A stretch of 30,629 bases of DNA, from positions 1 to 30,629 of the IMG/VR virus record IMGVR_UViG_3300027969_000300. One strand, given 5' to 3'. Made by a program: the position numbers and the translations under genes. Shown piece after piece: positions 14,234 through 23,594 of the stretch; the first letter of the stretch is position 1, and every line of letters starts with the position of its first letter. Origin of the DNA: a virus. Below the pieces are notes generated by a model, which was not told the DNA's origin, ran no database searches, and saw nothing but the letters and a program-made list of their open reading frames with translations.

Positions 14234-17092
14234 ATGTCCCAAAGCACGGTACGTCCTGATGACGCTGACGACTCTGGCTTCTCCCTAAACGGATTAGATG
14301 AAAAAGAATTTGATGCTCTGCCTAAAGAGATGCTTAAGGTCTTTAAAGAAGTTGAAAAACTTGTAGAAAAGATCATGAAGGACTGGGGCAAAACTCTTGA
14401 CGAAACAAAAGAGACCGCAAAAGAAGTAGGCGATGCTGCCAGTGGTGGCTCTGGCGGAAAGATGGCCAACAGTCTTGGAAAGTTTAGTAGCCCTGCCGGT
14501 AAAGTGGGTATGGGAATTCTGGCTGTGGGAGCTGCCTATACCTCCATGGCTCCTAACACTATGGATGCTGTTACTCAGCGTATGCAGGCAGATACGTTTG
14601 CCGGTCTTAGTGGTGTACAGGGCGGATCTCGTGGCGCAATCCGTCAAGCTAACAAACTAGTTGGTGGCGGAGCTACAAGTGCTATGGGCCCTACTATGGC
14701 TCAAGCAACTCTTTTTGGCAAAGGTATGGCTGCGGGCACAGTAGGTGCTAACAACGTTATGGGGCAGATGGCTGGCTCAACCGCGTTTAGCGGCATGAGT
14801 AACCAGCAAGTTGCAGGGGCTGTAGGTAACCTTAACGGCATGTCTCTGCTTCGTATGGGAATTCAACTGCGTGATTCTAATGGTGAAATTAAAAAGAATG
14901 ATGCCCTTATTAATAAGGTTTATCAGTTCTTGTTTCGTGGACAAAAACTTACTAAAGCTGAAGCTGCTATGGTATACGCTCCACGAAGTAAATCTAATAT
15001 TACTCTTCAACAAATTTCAGAAGGCGACCCAGATCTATTTAACTTCTTAGCATCTGGTATTGTTGCTCGCGCTAGTGCTGGAAGCGACAAGAAGTTTAGT
15101 GCTGCAATGAACAGTAAAGATCCAAACAAGATGTTGGATCTTATGGGTGTAGATAAGAGTAGTCCTCTACGTTCTAATTATAAATTTAATACAAGTGAAG
15201 CAAACAAACTCCTTGCTACAGAAAAAGGATTAGTTGGCGGCTACAACACCAGTTTAAATGCTGCATCATCTCTTAATGATGCTTATACTAAAATGGCAGA
15301 AGCTCTTGGCCCTGTTAATGATGGGCTTATGAACCTTAAAGCTATCCTACAAACTTTTCCTAATGCTGGTGGTGTAGCTGGCGGCGTAAGTCAGATTGCT
15401 AGCACTGGCATGAATGCCGCAATGACAGCTATGATGATGCGTGGTGGTGGGGGTGGCGCGGGTGCGGGAAGCGCTGGTTTCTTTGGCAAAATGGGATTTG
15501 GCAAAGGTACTTCAGGAATGGCTGGAAAATTTTCTGCTAAAGGTTTTGGTGCTGGAGCAGTTGCAGGTGTTGGATTAAATGTTGCAGGAAATGCAATTAA
15601 AGGCGACTCAGAAAAAGGAAGCGCAAGATCTAGACTTGGTACCGCTGCAAAGTGGGCAGGCAATGCCGCTATATTAAACATACTTGGTCCTGAAATTGGC
15701 GTACCAGCTATGATTCTTGCCGGTATTGCTGGCGGCATCTTTGGTGGTGAGAGAGGCAATACTATGGATGTTGCTGTTGAAAAGCATACTGCTTCAGGTA
15801 CTCCAATGCCAACTGCTAGTCCGGTACCTGCTGGAACAGATGTTACATCTCCGTTTGGTCTTAGACCGGAAGCTGTAAAAAAAGCTGCTGCAGCTGGACA
15901 CAAGATCAGCTTAGACCATAAAGGTACAGACTACGGCGTTCCCTCCGGAACACCTATCAAAGCTGTATCAGATGGTGTTGTAGAGAAGACAGGAAATCAA
16001 CCTACTGGTTGGGGTAACTATGTTCTTGTCCGACACCCTGATGGTAGTAGCTCAAGATACTGTCACTTGCGTCGCATAAGTGTAAGCACAAATCAAAAGA
16101 TTAAAAAGGGAGACATCATTGGTTTGTCCGGTGGTGGTGAAAACGACCCTGGTCGTGGAAACTCAACAGCTGCGCACCTTCACTTTGAAATTGCAAACAA
16201 GACAGGTGTTCGTGTAGACCCTGAAGCTTGGTTAGCAAACGCAAAGATCCCTCTTATTGCTGGGCTTAACTCTCAAGGAAAAAGATCAGAAGTAGGAAGC
16301 ATGTTGTTTGATGAGTACAACTCACTTACTGATGCGTTTTCTCCAAACAGCCTAGACGGCTTCTTACAGGGTCAAGCAGATTATGGCGGAATTTCTTATA
16401 GTGATCTTACTAAGAACTTTAGTAAATCAGAACTTGAAGCCTTTAAAAATGTTACTGATAACTACACCGGTAAGCCAACTAAAAATAAAAAAGAATTAAT
16501 GACTATGATTGCCGCGGGTGGTTTTAGAGGACCCGCGCTTAAAACTGCATACGCAATTTCTTTAGCTGAATCTGGTGGCCGTTCTAATGCAAAAGGTGAT
16601 GTATCTTTACAAAATGAAAAATGGGGTCCAAGTGTAGGTTTGTTCCAAATTCGTTCTTTAAAGGACTGGAAAAAGTATAACGATCCTTACCGTGACGCAT
16701 CCAGACTTACAGACCCAAAGTACAATATTGAAGCTGCTTGGAAGAAAAGTAACGAAGGAACTAACTTTAAGCCTTGGTCTGCATATACTAACGGTGCTTT
16801 TGCTAAGCACCTTTCTGAAGCAGATGTTATGGCTAAGGCTGTTGGAGTAGGTGGCGGCATAGGTGGCGGCAATGATTCTATGAACGTTGGGGTCGCTTCT
16901 TCACCAGCAACCATGGGTAGTCGCAGCTCCAACGGAAGTACAATGACAGCCAATTCTAATGTTACAATTAACCTGGATATGAGAGTATCTATAGCAAGTG
17001 CTAGCCCGGTAGAAGCCGAACGTCTTGTACGGCTTGTGGGGGAAAAACTTAAAAAAGATGCTGACTTTAAAAAGATTGCGAGTAGTTTATAA
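14234..17092 (+). CDS. Tape measure protein with M23 peptidase and lytic-transglycosylase-like domains
   Basis: A 952-residue protein, preceded by an extended site (AGGCGGTGAT). The N-terminal 480 residues are helical and Ala/Gly-rich; hydrophobic stretches include about 478-506. An M23 metallopeptidase domain follows, with His562 and Asp566 (HKGTD) and HLHFE at 648-652 supplying the zinc and catalytic residues. A lysozyme/SLT-like domain begins near 755, with AESGG (Glu779 likely catalytic), GLFQI at 802-806 and a PWSAYTNG ending. It sets tail length and probably cuts peptidoglycan during injection. It is longest-but-one in the window and sits directly after the chaperone. Confidence 0.9.
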   Translation: MSQSTVRPDDADDSGFSLNGLDEKEFDALPKEMLKVFKEVEKLVEKIMKDWGKTLDETKETAKEVGDAASGGSGGKMANSLGKFSSPAGKVGMGILAVGAAYTSMAPNTMDAVTQRMQADTFAGLSGVQGGSRGAIRQANKLVGGGATSAMGPTMAQATLFGKGMAAGTVGANNVMGQMAGSTAFSGMSNQQVAGAVGNLNGMSLLRMGIQLRDSNGEIKKNDALINKVYQFLFRGQKLTKAEAAMVYAPRSKSNITLQQISEGDPDLFNFLASGIVARASAGSDKKFSAAMNSKDPNKMLDLMGVDKSSPLRSNYKFNTSEANKLLATEKGLVGGYNTSLNAASSLNDAYTKMAEALGPVNDGLMNLKAILQTFPNAGGVAGGVSQIASTGMNAAMTAMMMRGGGGGAGAGSAGFFGKMGFGKGTSGMAGKFSAKGFGAGAVAGVGLNVAGNAIKGDSEKGSARSRLGTAAKWAGNAAILNILGPEIGVPAMILAGIAGGIFGGERGNTMDVAVEKHTASGTPMPTASPVPAGTDVTSPFGLRPEAVKKAAAAGHKISLDHKGTDYGVPSGTPIKAVSDGVVEKTGNQPTGWGNYVLVRHPDGSSSRYCHLRRISVSTNQKIKKGDIIGLSGGGENDPGRGNSTAAHLHFEIANKTGVRVDPEAWLANAKIPLIAGLNSQGKRSEVGSMLFDEYNSLTDAFSPNSLDGFLQGQADYGGISYSDLTKNFSKSELEAFKNVTDNYTGKPTKNKKELMTMIAAGGFRGPALKTAYAISLAESGGRSNAKGDVSLQNEKWGPSVGLFQIRSLKDWKKYNDPYRDASRLTDPKYNIEAAWKKSNEGTNFKPWSAYTNGAFAKHLSEADVMAKAVGVGGGIGGGNDSMNVGVASSPATMGSRSSNGSTMTANSNVTINLDMRVSIASASPVEAERLVRLVGEKLKKDADFKKIASSL

Positions 17093-19044
17093 TGCCAACA
17101 TATAAATATTTTTATACAGTTGAAGCAAGCACCTCAAATGACTACCTTACTAATACTGGGGGAACGCTTACCGCAGAGCAGTACGCAGAGCTATTTGATG
17201 ATGCTAACTGGGTGTATAGCGAAGTCGATCATAAAGAAACGCATCCCACTAGAACAACAGACCTTGTAAATGGTGTCTACACTAAACCAGCCACAGAAGA
17301 TAAACCTTACGCTACAACCATTAAAGTTAAAAAAGATTTCTATATATCATATAGAATTAGATTTTATCTACAAGTAACTGGGTCGCCAGGTGGTGGATCT
17401 TTAGACGGTGTTTATTATTTAAATAACGCATGTATTAGTGATGTAACATTTAATCCAGTAACTACTGAAAATGTAAAGAAAAGTAGTAGCGGTAGTCAAA
17501 ATGCGTCGGGAGTCGAAGGGGCAAAGTCTTACTACCCAAACGTTATAGGAGCAACCAGCGGTACTAATTGGTTGGTAGTTTTTCATATAGCTAAAGATAG
17601 TTTTAAAATGGGTTTTCCTTTTTCAGTTACAGCAAAAGTAACACCTCAACAGTACATCTCTCCTACTGGCACTGTCCCTCACCCATCAGCAACTGTTGTA
17701 ACCATTGCAAATACAGACATTGCTGGTATGAGACCAGGAATTAACTGCACAAATGCTGGTCTTAAAACAGCTGTACCTGACAGCTTTGCTAATTCTTTAT
17801 CTTCTAGAGGTGCAACTTTTCCAACTGGTGGTGACTATTCAAACTTTAACTATACTTACGCAGAAGATAAGTGCACTAAAGATCCAAAGAGACTTTTTAC
17901 CGGAGTAAAATGGTTTGCTTATAAAGGCACGTCAGGATATCTTAAAGGTAAAGTAGTAGTTAGATACGCTAGAGTGTTTTCAGATAAAGACGGCAACGTA
18001 ATAAACAACAAACCTCAAGAACAAGAAGCAGATAAAACCAAATCTTATCGCATGTGCAAAAACTTAGAAAAAATTGTTGAAGAAATTGTATTATTAAAAG
18101 TAGGAAACTGTGGTGAAGAAGTAGACCCTCCTGAGACTAAAGGTGATGATGACAAAGACGCTATTATTACTAGACCTACTCAACCAACAGATGCATTAAG
18201 ATGGAACCCGCCTCCACACGTAGACTCTAGAGGTGTAGATTACTTTACTAGAGTTAATAAAGATCAATTCTTTAGCGCTAGCGGTCAAACAATAGACCCT
18301 AGTGCTTTTAGAAACATAATAAATACATATGTAGGTTCTCGACCTGAACGTGGTCGCATTTTTCAAGACAAGACTACTGCTAAAGCGATGAACTTAATAG
18401 AAGGCGTATCTTTAAATAAAAAAACTGGTAACGCTTTGCAATGGGGATTTAGATTTATGTATAATCCAGAAATGATTAGCTATGACAACTCTGATAAATC
18501 CGGAGTTGACTGGACGTATGGATCTAAAGATAAAGGTACCCTTCTTACTGGAAGTCAAACTATTAACTTCGATCTATTAATTAATAGAATACCTGACATG
18601 AGCTACCTACTAAACATAGATAAAGAAATTGCAAACGCTCCAAACAATCAATCAAGATACGATATTTTAAGTGTTAATGGTGCGTACGGTAGAGACCTAC
18701 AACCTTACGAAAAAGAAGGAATATTAAAACGCGGTACAGAATATGATATTGAATTTTTGTATCGTGTCTTAACAGGAGATCCTAAAGCAAACTCTTTATT
18801 GTTAGAAAAAGGAAGTACACAGCTCACAGCGGATATAGGCTACACTACAATGGTACCTGTGTGGTTAATTCTGCACGAAAACATGAGACTATTTGGAGCA
18901 GTATCTAGCATCAGCGTAACCCATAGAATTTTTAATCAAAATATGGTTCCTATGCTAAGTCGTTTGTCAATTGGTTTCCAACGTTACCCTGCTGTGGATG
19001 GGAAACCTCCTAACACAAGTTCAACCCCAAGTACTACACCATAA
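17092..19044 (+). CDS. Baseplate/tube-adaptor protein with a large unassigned N-terminal region
   Basis: A 650-residue protein, coupled to the tape measure by TAATG. Residues from about 430 on (WGFRFMYNPEMISYD, INFDLLINRIPDMSYL, PVWLILHENMRLFGAVSSIS) resemble the tube-adaptor proteins of contractile injection systems. These join the tube to the hub, and the LysM-like gene follows them, as here. The first 430 residues are beta-rich and contain an acidic linker (GDDDKD) but match nothing I know. They are likely a decoration or an extra wedge-binding part. Confidence 0.65.
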   Translation: MPTYKYFYTVEASTSNDYLTNTGGTLTAEQYAELFDDANWVYSEVDHKETHPTRTTDLVNGVYTKPATEDKPYATTIKVKKDFYISYRIRFYLQVTGSPGGGSLDGVYYLNNACISDVTFNPVTTENVKKSSSGSQNASGVEGAKSYYPNVIGATSGTNWLVVFHIAKDSFKMGFPFSVTAKVTPQQYISPTGTVPHPSATVVTIANTDIAGMRPGINCTNAGLKTAVPDSFANSLSSRGATFPTGGDYSNFNYTYAEDKCTKDPKRLFTGVKWFAYKGTSGYLKGKVVVRYARVFSDKDGNVINNKPQEQEADKTKSYRMCKNLEKIVEEIVLLKVGNCGEEVDPPETKGDDDKDAIITRPTQPTDALRWNPPPHVDSRGVDYFTRVNKDQFFSASGQTIDPSAFRNIINTYVGSRPERGRIFQDKTTAKAMNLIEGVSLNKKTGNALQWGFRFMYNPEMISYDNSDKSGVDWTYGSKDKGTLLTGSQTINFDLLINRIPDMSYLLNIDKEIANAPNNQSRYDILSVNGAYGRDLQPYEKEGILKRGTEYDIEFLYRVLTGDPKANSLLLEKGSTQLTADIGYTTMVPVWLILHENMRLFGAVSSISVTHRIFNQNMVPMLSRLSIGFQRYPAVDGKPPNTSSTPSTTP

Positions 19045-19059
19045 AGGAGATAATAAACT

Positions 19060-19344
19060 ATGGCTATAGAACGTGTATCTAGATATTACGATGGTCCTTT
19101 GTCTCAGACAGAACACAAATATACTGGAGAATATGTAATTTCTGTTTACAGAAAATTTTCTACAAAAACGGATGTTAAATACGTTATGCATACATGGGAA
19201 GAAGGAGATAGCTTTGGAATCCTTGCTGAAGCTTTTAACATAGGTCCTAAGTATTGGTGGGAGATTTTAGAAATCAATCCAGAAATATTAGACCCTTTTG
19301 AGATCGTTCCTGGAACAAACGTAAGGATCCCTTATGTTAACTGA
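19060..19344 (+). CDS. LysM-like baseplate protein (gp53 / tail protein X-like)
   Basis: A 94-residue protein with AGGAGA upstream. The core EEGDSFGILAEAFNIGPKYWWEILEINPEI to PGTNVRIP has the LysM pattern. Small LysM-like proteins stand at this place in myovirus and contractile-injection clusters and staple baseplate parts together. Here the domain most likely binds protein, not peptidoglycan. It overlaps the next gene by 11 nt. Confidence 0.8.
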   Translation: MAIERVSRYYDGPLSQTEHKYTGEYVISVYRKFSTKTDVKYVMHTWEEGDSFGILAEAFNIGPKYWWEILEINPEILDPFEIVPGTNVRIPYVN

Positions 19345-20191
19345 TATAGAAAGTCCTGGGTGGATACCGTTTGTTTGGCAATCTTCTGGTCAGCTAGTTG
19401 ATTTTTCTGTTACTTTTCCAAAAGCTAAAGATCTAGACATTAGACTTATAGGTGCTGAGCTGTATCAAGCTAGCGGTGAACACGATATGCTTATTCTTCA
19501 CTTTAAGGGAAACCCTGATCCTAAACAAAATTCCATACTATCTAAAGACCCTGTTATTTTTACTTTTAGGTCTCAAAAATTAAAATCTACTTGGAACGGA
19601 TACGTAACTCAAATAGAGCAATCTAATACAGTTACTGGTGGAAACACAGACATTATTTGTATAGGACCTTCCTTTTACCTTAAAGATACGTCTCAAAAAA
19701 TATACAAAAACGTAACAGCAGATCAGGTAGTTTCTCGTATTGCTTCTAAGCATAACTTACAAGCCGTTACACAAAGACATCCAAGAGTAAAAGATAGCAT
19801 AGTGCAGGCTGGACAAAGTGATTGGCAGCTTCTACGTCGTCTTGCCAAATCAACCGGGTTTGTTTTGCGCTGCGAAAACACCTCCCTTCTTTTTGTATCT
19901 GTAGATAAAATATACAAAGATAAGAAACAATCCGCCCCATACTTTTATTATATTGGTAGCGACGATAACTCTGGCAGTACCACTAAAGAACTAAGAATGC
20001 TTGGAACTTGTTTTGGGTTTAAACCAATAGTTTCTGACAGTTCTCCGGATACTGGAGTTCGTGTAGACCGAGTGATTACAGGTATGCATACACAGAATGG
20101 AGCTGTGCTTAGCACTACTCACAAACACAAATCTAAGTCCGTAGGAAATGCGGGAGTTGTAGTGCCTAGCCAGGAGTACTTCTTGCAATGA
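19334..20191 (+). CDS. Baseplate hub protein, N-terminal half (gp27/gpD-like)
   Basis: A 285-residue protein. Residues about 126-176 (VTADQVVSRIASKHNLQA, then SDWQLLRRLAKSTGF) are the recognisable core of late-control-D/gp27/VgrG hubs. In these proteins a pseudo-hexameric ring joins tube and spike. The reading frame ends at a TGA overlapping the next ATG (ATGA), and the next gene carries the remaining hub part. The hub is therefore encoded by two genes instead of the usual single one. Confidence 0.82.
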   Translation: MLTDIESPGWIPFVWQSSGQLVDFSVTFPKAKDLDIRLIGAELYQASGEHDMLILHFKGNPDPKQNSILSKDPVIFTFRSQKLKSTWNGYVTQIEQSNTVTGGNTDIICIGPSFYLKDTSQKIYKNVTADQVVSRIASKHNLQAVTQRHPRVKDSIVQAGQSDWQLLRRLAKSTGFVLRCENTSLLFVSVDKIYKDKKQSAPYFYYIGSDDNSGSTTKELRMLGTCFGFKPIVSDSSPDTGVRVDRVITGMHTQNGAVLSTTHKHKSKSVGNAGVVVPSQEYFLQ

Positions 20192-20802
20192 AAAATTTCT
20201 CGAATGATAGCCCTTCTTTAGATTCCTCAGCTTCTTTTCAAACACACCACGTATATGAGGTAGCCACATCTTTTGCAGATGCTCAACACATTGCCACAGA
20301 TTATTCTAATGCAAACAAGTATCAACATAAAGCTGTGGTAAGTATTGTTGGCCACGCACCACTACGTCCATACGACCCCATATATCTTGACGGTCTTCCT
20401 AATGGTATGTCTGGGTATTGGACCGTGCTAACAGTTAAGCACATATTTGGCGGTAGGCCAGCTGACTATATGCAAGAACTTATTGTTGGCACAGACACAT
20501 TAGGAGATACAAATCCAGATGCTGCTAAAAACTCTTCGTATAGAGATGTACAATCAGAGCTTGCAGGACAATCAATAGATAACGCCGACGCTGTTCTTAC
20601 GGAATACTATCTATCTCCAAACTCTTCCTCATTGGAATCGTTAAACGGATCTACAAAATTAACTCGGGTTACATCTGATTCTACGGTAGGTGTTCCAGCG
20701 GTAAGCGGCATGAGCCCATTTGCTGACACCCCACCCGACATATCTCAAGTAACAAATGTGTTAAAATGGACAGCTACTAGTAGTGGAAGGGTTATTAAAT
20801 GA
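20188..20802 (+). CDS. Baseplate hub protein, C-terminal half
   Basis: A 204-residue protein. The segment AVVSIVGHAPLRPYDPIYLDG, followed by GYWTVLTVKHIF and YMQELIVGTDTLGD, matches the final beta-barrel part of gp27/gpD hubs. The last 90 residues are low-complexity Ser/Thr-rich. Translation is probably coupled to the preceding half through ATGA, and to the spike gene through another ATGA. Split or separate hub subunits could assemble as a heteromer. Confidence 0.7.
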   Translation: MKNFSNDSPSLDSSASFQTHHVYEVATSFADAQHIATDYSNANKYQHKAVVSIVGHAPLRPYDPIYLDGLPNGMSGYWTVLTVKHIFGGRPADYMQELIVGTDTLGDTNPDAAKNSSYRDVQSELAGQSIDNADAVLTEYYLSPNSSSLESLNGSTKLTRVTSDSTVGVPAVSGMSPFADTPPDISQVTNVLKWTATSSGRVIK

Positions 20803-21425
20803 CAGCACCTTATTCAAATTACGGTGAAGATCCTCAAGGGCGTCTTCGTTTCTTTGGGTTATACTCTGCTATTGTTGCTCCCGGTGTAGACCCGCTAGGA
20901 AGAAACCGCGTACTACTTCAAATCAGTATGCCTACTGGCGGTGAAGTATCTAACTGGGCTGAAGGCTGTTTACCTATTACTTCAAATTCAAACCACCCAG
21001 ATCATCTACCCCATACAGCAGCAGAAATTGCTGCGCTGCTAACCACTCAAGCAACATCTACACCAGATGCATATGGAAGCACAGATATTCCACCGTTAAC
21101 TATTGTGGCTAAAGCGGGTGCGGGTCAGTTAAACCATGCCTATTCAAGATCAACTACTCTAAAGCCGGCCAAAGAAATGATAGCGGCTGTTGGAAAAAGC
21201 TATGTTGTCAAGAACGCACCTACATCAAAGACTGACGTTAATGAAAAAAGTCTGTACACTACAGAGAGCGGTCTTAGTGCACCAGGACTTACCAGCTCAG
21301 ACACATCAATAAAGGTTCCTGAGCACACGTTTCACAGAAACCTTCCTGTGGTAGGGCAAAAGGTTTGGGTTATGTTTGTAGCCGGAGACCCTGAGTTTCC
21401 CGTATGGATTGGAGTACAGGCATGA
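20799..21425 (+). CDS. Baseplate spike protein with interrupted OB-fold (gp5/gpV-like)
   Basis: A 208-residue protein. The first part (YSAIVAPGVDPLGRNRVLLQI, WAEGCLPI) and the last part (VVGQKVWVMFVAGDPEFPVW) are the two halves of the OB-fold of spike proteins of the gp5/VgrG type. About 110 residues separate them (63-174), more than a normal loop. No lysozyme domain or long beta-helix follows, so this is a short spike or the collar to which a separate tip binds. Confidence 0.8.
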   Translation: MTAPYSNYGEDPQGRLRFFGLYSAIVAPGVDPLGRNRVLLQISMPTGGEVSNWAEGCLPITSNSNHPDHLPHTAAEIAALLTTQATSTPDAYGSTDIPPLTIVAKAGAGQLNHAYSRSTTLKPAKEMIAAVGKSYVVKNAPTSKTDVNEKSLYTTESGLSAPGLTSSDTSIKVPEHTFHRNLPVVGQKVWVMFVAGDPEFPVWIGVQA

Positions 21426-21811
21426 CAACAAGTATTGCGTATCCGTACACAATTGATCCCAATGGATTAGTTTCTGCAACAAGTAATAGCACTAAGTTGT
21501 ATCTAGATAGGGTTTTAACTTTAGTCAGTACTTATATGGGGCAGCGTCCTATGATGCCAGACTATGGTGTAGACTGGTCTGGAGCTCTTTTTGAAAACGA
21601 TAACGTAGCAAGAATAGCTATACCTATAGCTATTAGAGGAGCTGTTGCTAAATGGGTACCTGAGGTACAGGTATCAGACGTAAATATAAACTTTGATGAG
21701 CTTGAAGGTATTGAAAACGTTACTTTAGGACTACTACTTCCTGACAATACGTTTTCAACACTTAACATTAATACAGCAACATTTAATATGGACGGAACGG
21801 TTACCTACTAA
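21422..21811 (+). CDS. Baseplate wedge protein (gp25-like)
   Basis: A 129-residue protein. I choose ATG 21422, which forms ATGA with the spike gene stop; the upstream ATG at 21404 would overlap more deeply without a site. The pattern, with LYLDRVLTLVSTYMGQRPMMPDYGVDW, IRGAVAKWVPEV and a final strand pair, matches the GPW/gp25 family. This family nucleates wedge-to-sheath assembly. The position before the J-like gene is standard. Confidence 0.88.
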   Translation: MTTSIAYPYTIDPNGLVSATSNSTKLYLDRVLTLVSTYMGQRPMMPDYGVDWSGALFENDNVARIAIPIAIRGAVAKWVPEVQVSDVNINFDELEGIENVTLGLLLPDNTFSTLNINTATFNMDGTVTY

Positions 21812-21812
21812 A

Positions 21813-23582
21813 ATGCAAATTGACTATACATCTAGAGACTTTGAGTCTATCAAAGAAGACCTTATAACGTTAATTAGAACTAAGACAAATAGTGACTGGG
21901 ACCCTACAGACTATTCAGATCTTGGTTATGTGTTAGTAGAGGCGTTTTCCTATATGGGTGACATTATGTCTCACTACTTAGATCGCATTGCAAATGAAAC
22001 CTCTATTGATACCGCTATTCAACGCAACACTCTACTGTCTTTAGCTAAGCTGTATGGCTATAAGCCGTCCGGACCAACTCCAGCAGAAGTCTACGTAACA
22101 TTTACAAACGTATCTACAGCTGCTGTTGACATTCCAGTAAAAACACAAGTACTTGCACCACTATCTTACGGACCTTACTCTGTAGTGTATTTTGAAACAA
22201 CTGAGTCAGCATCAGCTTTAGGTCCCGGCCTATCTATTACCTTAAAAGCTCAAGAAGGTATAACAGTAAACACAGACCGTCCAGACCTTATTGACAGCAC
22301 ATACAACAAAGCATTGCCAGCAAACCTAGGTACATCTAGCGGAACTGAGAATCAAGTATTTTTAATTGTAGATTCAAATGTTATTGACTCTTCAATTAGC
22401 GTATATGTAGGACAGTCATCTGCGTTTAGCTTATGGAATTATGTAAGTTCTCTTTTAGAGTACGGTCCTACAGACACAGTGTTTACTACAGAACGTAATA
22501 GTGACGGCACCTTAAGCATTGTTTTTGGTGATGGAATTAACGGCTCAATCCCACCAGCCAGTCAACTAATCAGCTCTACATATAAAACAAGTGTGGGTGC
22601 TGCAGGAAACATTAAGTCAAACTCTATTTCAGAACTAACTTTTATTCCTGGCAATACAGAGACTCAAGCTTTAACATACCTTACTGTAAGTAACGTAGCT
22701 CCAGCTTACGGAGGAGCAGATGCAGACAACACCAGTCAAATAAGAACAAAAATTAAAGCAGCAGTCTCTGCTAGACGTCGTGCTGTTACACTAGATGATT
22801 ATGCTGATCTAGCTTTATTAGTAAGTCAAGTAGGAAAAACAAAGGCGCAGTCATCTGTTTACTCATCTGTAAACCTATACCTACAAACTCAAGAAGATAA
22901 TAGTGCTGCTCCAGGATACCCTCAAGCTACAATTGCCACCGCTTCTGGATCAGGAACTGTAGTCACGTACAATACCGCGTCTCCGCATGGTCTTTCTGTA
23001 GGAAACGTTGTAAATATTTCTGGACTGTACCTAACACAGTATAATCTTTCTGGAGTTGCTATTGCCGCCGTACCTACCACTACATCATTTACAGTAACAA
23101 ACGCTGCAACAGGTACTTGGAACGCTGTCACAGCAAATGGTCGTACTGGATTGGTTATTAAAACAACTCCTACAAACAACTGGTATGCAATTCAAGCTTC
23201 TGTACTGCAATATATGGCAGATAAGATTCCTGCTGGAGTAACATTAAACATACTTCCTCCTACCTACGTACCTGTTTATGTAGACGCTGCAGTTACTATT
23301 CAAGATACCTACAAGCAATCTGACATTAAACTAGCAGTTTATAAAGCATTACTTGGAGCTAATGGGTTGTTCCAATACTCTAAAAATGTGTTTGGTGGAA
23401 CTGTTCCTCTTTCTTCCGTAATTACAGCTATTCAATCTATACCTGGAGTTATATCTACCTCAGTTACTAAATACAATAAAGATGGAGGAGCAAGTGCAGC
23501 TAGCTTTACGGTAGAATCAAATGAAATTTTATACCTTACTTCATCTAACTTGGTGAGTTCTGTAACCGGTGGAATTGCTTAA
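21813..23582 (+). CDS. Baseplate J-like wedge protein with an inserted Ig-like domain
   Basis: A 589-residue protein. The N-terminal IDYTSRDFESIKEDL, DLGYVLVEAFSYMGD and LLSLAKLYGYKPSGPTPAEV segments, then FGDGINGSIPP and SARRRAVTLDDYADLA, are standard for J/gp6-like wedge proteins that form the baseplate ring. Residues about 372-445 interrupt the fold with an Ig-like module related to that in the sheath. After it the J-type C-terminal domain resumes (VPVYVDAAVTIQ, VPLSSVITAIQSIPGV). It is followed by the I-like gene, as expected. Confidence 0.9.
   Translation: MQIDYTSRDFESIKEDLITLIRTKTNSDWDPTDYSDLGYVLVEAFSYMGDIMSHYLDRIANETSIDTAIQRNTLLSLAKLYGYKPSGPTPAEVYVTFTNVSTAAVDIPVKTQVLAPLSYGPYSVVYFETTESASALGPGLSITLKAQEGITVNTDRPDLIDSTYNKALPANLGTSSGTENQVFLIVDSNVIDSSISVYVGQSSAFSLWNYVSSLLEYGPTDTVFTTERNSDGTLSIVFGDGINGSIPPASQLISSTYKTSVGAAGNIKSNSISELTFIPGNTETQALTYLTVSNVAPAYGGADADNTSQIRTKIKAAVSARRRAVTLDDYADLALLVSQVGKTKAQSSVYSSVNLYLQTQEDNSAAPGYPQATIATASGSGTVVTYNTASPHGLSVGNVVNISGLYLTQYNLSGVAIAAVPTTTSFTVTNAATGTWNAVTANGRTGLVIKTTPTNNWYAIQASVLQYMADKIPAGVTLNILPPTYVPVYVDAAVTIQDTYKQSDIKLAVYKALLGANGLFQYSKNVFGGTVPLSSVITAIQSIPGVISTSVTKYNKDGGASAASFTVESNEILYLTSSNLVSSVTGGIA
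22936..23145 (+). repeat. Ig-like module shared with the sheath gene (J-like copy)
   Basis: It encodes GTVVTYN-SPHGLSVGNVVNISGL-YNLSGVAI ending FTVTNAATGT. Its last strand shares nearly identical DNA (starting 23088) with the sheath module (starting 11283). Confidence 0.8.
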
Positions 23583-23594
23583 GGGGAAAATTAA

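Noticed and set aside
15391-15903. Minus-strand open frame of 170 codons
   Set aside because: The Pro/Ala-rich product mirrors the Gly/Ala-rich part of the tape measure, which has clear domains on the plus strand.
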